From assembly GCF_014633365.1 (NCBI RefSeq), contig NC_068342.1:2218622-2282621 (forward strand): 64,000 bases of DNA, given 5' to 3'. The first letter of the stretch is position 1. The number at the start of each line of letters is the position of its first letter. The notes below the pieces were generated by a model that worked only from the letters and a program-made list of their open reading frames with translations, did not search any database and had not been told where the DNA came from. Both the position numbers and the translations under genes were made by a program. This DNA comes from Diospyros lotus. Taxonomy: Eukaryota > Streptophyta > Magnoliopsida > Ericales > Ebenaceae. Of this stretch, positions 60,840-64,000 are shown piece after piece.

Positions 60840-63540
60840 GCATGGGAATGGGAATGATATGATATAATATCCCTACAAATAAAATTAATAAAATAACTTT
60901 GTAAAACAATTCAACGTGCCACGTCAGCACATTGATATACAATTATGTCTTTGCCATCTGTTATTGCGTGATTAGATTGATAATTAGGTCTAAATATATA
61001 ATAAAATATAATTAAATCATAATTACCAAGTAATAGGATAACATTATATCATAACTACTCAAAAGCACTAAGACATATTTATTCATTTATTAAATTATTA
61101 AATATTAATCACTATCTGAGTCACTCCTAAAAGTAAATGAATCTCGATTTTAATGAGAACTTTTAATATTAGTTAATAATATTTTGGAGTTCATTCGATG
61201 AAAAGTTATATTTTATGGTGTATTTAATTGTATTGTCTACAATTTAATTCTAAATAATGATTGTCTAAAAAATAAAAATTACCCCACCCTTTTGAAAAAT
61301 TAATTTTATGAAAATAAATTTTAAATACTTATACCATACACATATTTTTTCATAGAAAAATTACGAATGTTTGATTGTTTTTATAAAAAATATATGTAAT
61401 AATTACACATTTTTTATGATAAATATGTAGAATTAAAATTATTTTTTATGAAAAATGGAACATCAATAGAAAATTTTCGATACCGTGTTTGATTGCTTAA
61501 CATTTTCGATAAAAAGCTTCCCTTGAAAATTTTTTATAAAAAATGTTAAGCAATCAAAAATGCAAGTATGAAATTTTTTTCATTGATATGATATTTTTTA
61601 TGAAAAATAATTCAAATCAAACGCACATTTACTTTATTATTTTAGTAAATAATTAATTATATATTTAAAAATATCTCTAACATATTTTGTTGAAAAATTA
61701 AATTTATTTCTTAATTTTAAGGCATGACTTTCAACACAAAAAAAAATAAAAACTTTACTACTACTGTACTTGTTGTAACTTATCTTTAGTCATGTTTTGT
61801 TTTTTTTTTTTTTGAAGGAAACATCGATGTTTTAGGAAAATATGTTATTTAATGTATTATTCGTTAAAATAAGTAAGATAAAATTATATTAAAATAAGAT
61901 TTAAATATTTTTATTTTAAGATTTTTATTAAATTATTTAAAATATACTAAATAATATATGTATCATTTTTTTTTATTTGTAAGGTTCAAAATAAATTTAT
62001 CTGGAGAGAAAGAGATAAATTTATCTAATGATTATTAAAAAAAATTAATAAATATCATAAAAATATTTTTTATATTCTATTTTTGTAATCTATATCTTAA
62101 TTAACAAATATTAATTATGAGAAAATGTCAAGGAATAAGTCAATAAATTTTCTTAAATAATTTAATTTTTTTAATTATCAATATTATTTTTGCCGGAAAA
62201 GGTTTTTTTCTCTCGACAACAACCGTATAATAAAACCAAGTATGATAAGATGGATTCACAGCACATTCGGTAGATTAGATCCCTCGCGAGACTAAGCGAA
62301 ATGAGCCGAATGGCTAAAATTATTAAATATAAATTCTCATCTAAAATTATTTGTTTGTTTATTTATTCATATTACCGCCGAGAGCAAGTGGGGAATATGC
62401 GGGCGGATTGGATCATAAGGGGGGCCCACCTGTGGACTCACGTTATTCACGGCCTCAATCTTCTGAATGCACTTTTGTAATATGGGAAACATACCCGGGG
62501 GCACAGCCGTAATTTAATCGCCACCCTCACTTCGTTCTTGTCATTGTCCCCAAAAAGATAATTTTAATGGGCTTTAAGTGAATGTTCATGGTTCTCTTTA
62601 ATATCATGGTTAAAAAAGTATTAAATAAATAATTATTATATTTTATTTTAAATATTAATATCTTTTATTAATTATTATTGAAATATCATAATTTAATTTA
62701 TATCTATGAATGGCTTCTTGAGCATTTAAGAGTCTAAAAGATAGAAGGTAATAAGAGGAGATGAGGTATTTTTTGGAAGATAAATTCTTCTATGCATAAA
62801 TTAGTTCAAGTGAAAACTATAGTTCAATTTTAACAAGATTTTTTGGATACCCAAATGGGAGAAATCAATTTATACTTATAAATGTGAGGATTTACCACTT
62901 TTGAGGCTTAACCCATACCTTTGCCTAGACTTGTAACATACAAATTTTGAAAGTAAATTGAGTTATTTTCGTCAAAGTATGATATTGAAGGGTCTCCGAG
63001 AGACCTTCAAGTCTCTCAAAGAGTCTTTCTATTATGTCTTAAAATATAAGTTTGATTGAGAGTTCTCGTAAAGTTTGTTCGATAAATCTCTTGAACTCTT
63101 TTTGAGTTTTTTCTTGTGCCCCTTCTGGGGCTTTTATGCAACCTCTTGGTTCTAGACTTTTGTTTAGCGAGTTCTATCTACATTAAATTGATTTTTATTT
63201 TAACATAAAATAATAATTTTTTAAATTAAAATTAATAATAATAATATTTCAAAAATTTATTGGGATTGGTTATAAAATCTTATTCATTAGTCATTTTTAT
63301 ATATAATCTCATGTTTTGTAAATGTCATATATAATTTGGTTAATTATTTTACCTGCCTTTTTAAGTTGTCATTTTTCATGTTTGTGTTCGTTTTTCTTTA
63401 TTTGAAATGAGAACTAAGAGAAACAAAACAAAATGATAAACGCAAAGTAAGGATTATATCATTTACTTTCAAAATAATATCAAGATTTTATTAATATAAC
63501 AAAATAAAAAAATTCAATTAAAAAAATGCTAAATAAACCA
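60840..63540. other. AT-rich intergenic region
   Basis: No gene is seen. It includes the foldback element at 61364-61627. The segment 62370-62560 is GC-richer (GGGGGGCCCACCTGTGG) without a reading frame. The stretch 62700-63180 contains CT/AG-balanced sequence such as GGGTCTCCGAGAGACC (a 16-base near-palindrome at 62990-63005), possibly from a retroelement. Confidence 0.45.
61364..61627. repeat. foldback MITE-like element
   Basis: Inner arms TGTTTGATTGCTTAACATTT (61486-61505) and its inverted copy AAATGTTAAGCAATCAAAAA (61541-61560) face each other around a short loop. Outer parts share TTTTTTATGAAAAAT and CATCAATAG/CATTGATATG in inverted order. It begins near GTTTGATTG and ends near AATCAAACGCACA. 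Confidence 0.65.
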
Positions 63541-63542
63541 AG

Positions 63543-63943
63543 GGTGAGCACCAAATTAATTGAATTGTTCAAATTGAACAAATCAAATTTATATTAAAAA
63601 CTCGATTGAACTGACTGAATATATTTTCAAATTAAAAAAATTGAAAAATAAAAAAAATCAAATATACTACAAAATGAAAAAAAATAAAAAATTGAAAAAA
63701 TCCAAAAAATTAAAAAGCTGAAAAACTGAAATAACAAAATGTAAAAACGATATTGTTTTTTATATTTTGGTCGGTTCAATTATTTCAATTTTTTCGATAT
63801 GGAGACCAAACTAAACCAAGATAATTGGAATCGCCAGAGTTAAAAATTGAATCGAACTAATTTATAGGTTGAACCAAAAGGAATTGTCAATTTCAAACCT
63901 TTTTTTTTTTTGGTTATTTCAATGGAATTAAAATGTTGCTCAC
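63543..63943. repeat. AT-rich dispersed repeat, copy 5, with GTGAGCA ends
   Basis: The left end reads GGGTGAGCACC and the right end TGCTCAC, giving 7-bp terminal inverted repeats (63544-63550 and 63937-63943). This is the best-preserved copy of the family. No clear target duplication is seen, though the ends may be imprecise. The interior has AATCGAACTAATTTATAGG and a poly-T run. Confidence 0.55.
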
Positions 63944-64000
63944 TTCTAACATAAGCTCTCCATAAATCCCTTGCAATTTTAGCTATTTTTTATCGAAAAA

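Overview
This window looks like nuclear DNA of a flowering plant, most likely a eudicot. It has GT-AG introns of very different sizes, AT-rich intergenic DNA full of foldback elements, and protein families typical of land plants (RABA2 GTPase, OPR flavoenzymes, chloroplast sirohydrochlorin ferrochelatase, CDK-like kinase of the At1g09600/At1g54610 type). I cannot name the species. Exon coordinates come from reading splice signals together with family conservation; no transcript or homology search was run.

Layout. (1) 2.0-10.8 kb, minus strand: cytochrome c in three exons. Its 7.6-kb first intron holds a 4.5-kb PIF/Harbinger transposon arranged as a near-perfect inverted dimer flanked by a TTA target duplication. 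(2) 12.6-16.2 kb, minus: a seven-transmembrane protein encoded in one exon, with a long intron in its 5' leader. (3) 18.6-22.5 kb, minus: six coding exons of sirohydrochlorin ferrochelatase, one of whose introns is GC-AG. (4) 22.6-25.7 kb: MITEs and retroelement-like remains. (5) 26.5-33.0 kb, plus: a CDK-like protein kinase in eight exons with a one-base frameshift in exon 4. It is tail-to-tail with (6) 33.7-36.7 kb, minus: a two-exon RABA2a-type Rab GTPase. (7) 40.0-47.8 kb, minus: a tandem pair of five-exon OPR-like (12-oxophytodienoate reductase family) genes; the upstream copy lacks the Gly-Arg pair expected to bind FMN phosphate, and four G-boxes lie upstream of it. (8) 48-64 kb: no credible gene. 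It holds a 2.54-kb solo LTR with a CTGAT target duplication, several copies of an AT-rich foldback family, and a GC-rich hairpin.

The genes do not form a pathway: respiration (cytochrome c), siroheme synthesis in plastids (SIRB), endosomal traffic (RABA2A), and oxylipin or xenobiotic enone reduction (OPR pair). Two relations are worth noting. The kinase and RABA2a also lie close together in Arabidopsis (At1g09600 and At1g09630, from memory), so that block is probably conserved. The OPR pair is a local duplication that has diverged in a cofactor-binding motif. The strongest candidates for something undescribed are the intronic Harbinger palindrome, which a cytochrome c pre-mRNA would carry as a 2.2-kb double-stranded hairpin, and the altered OPR.
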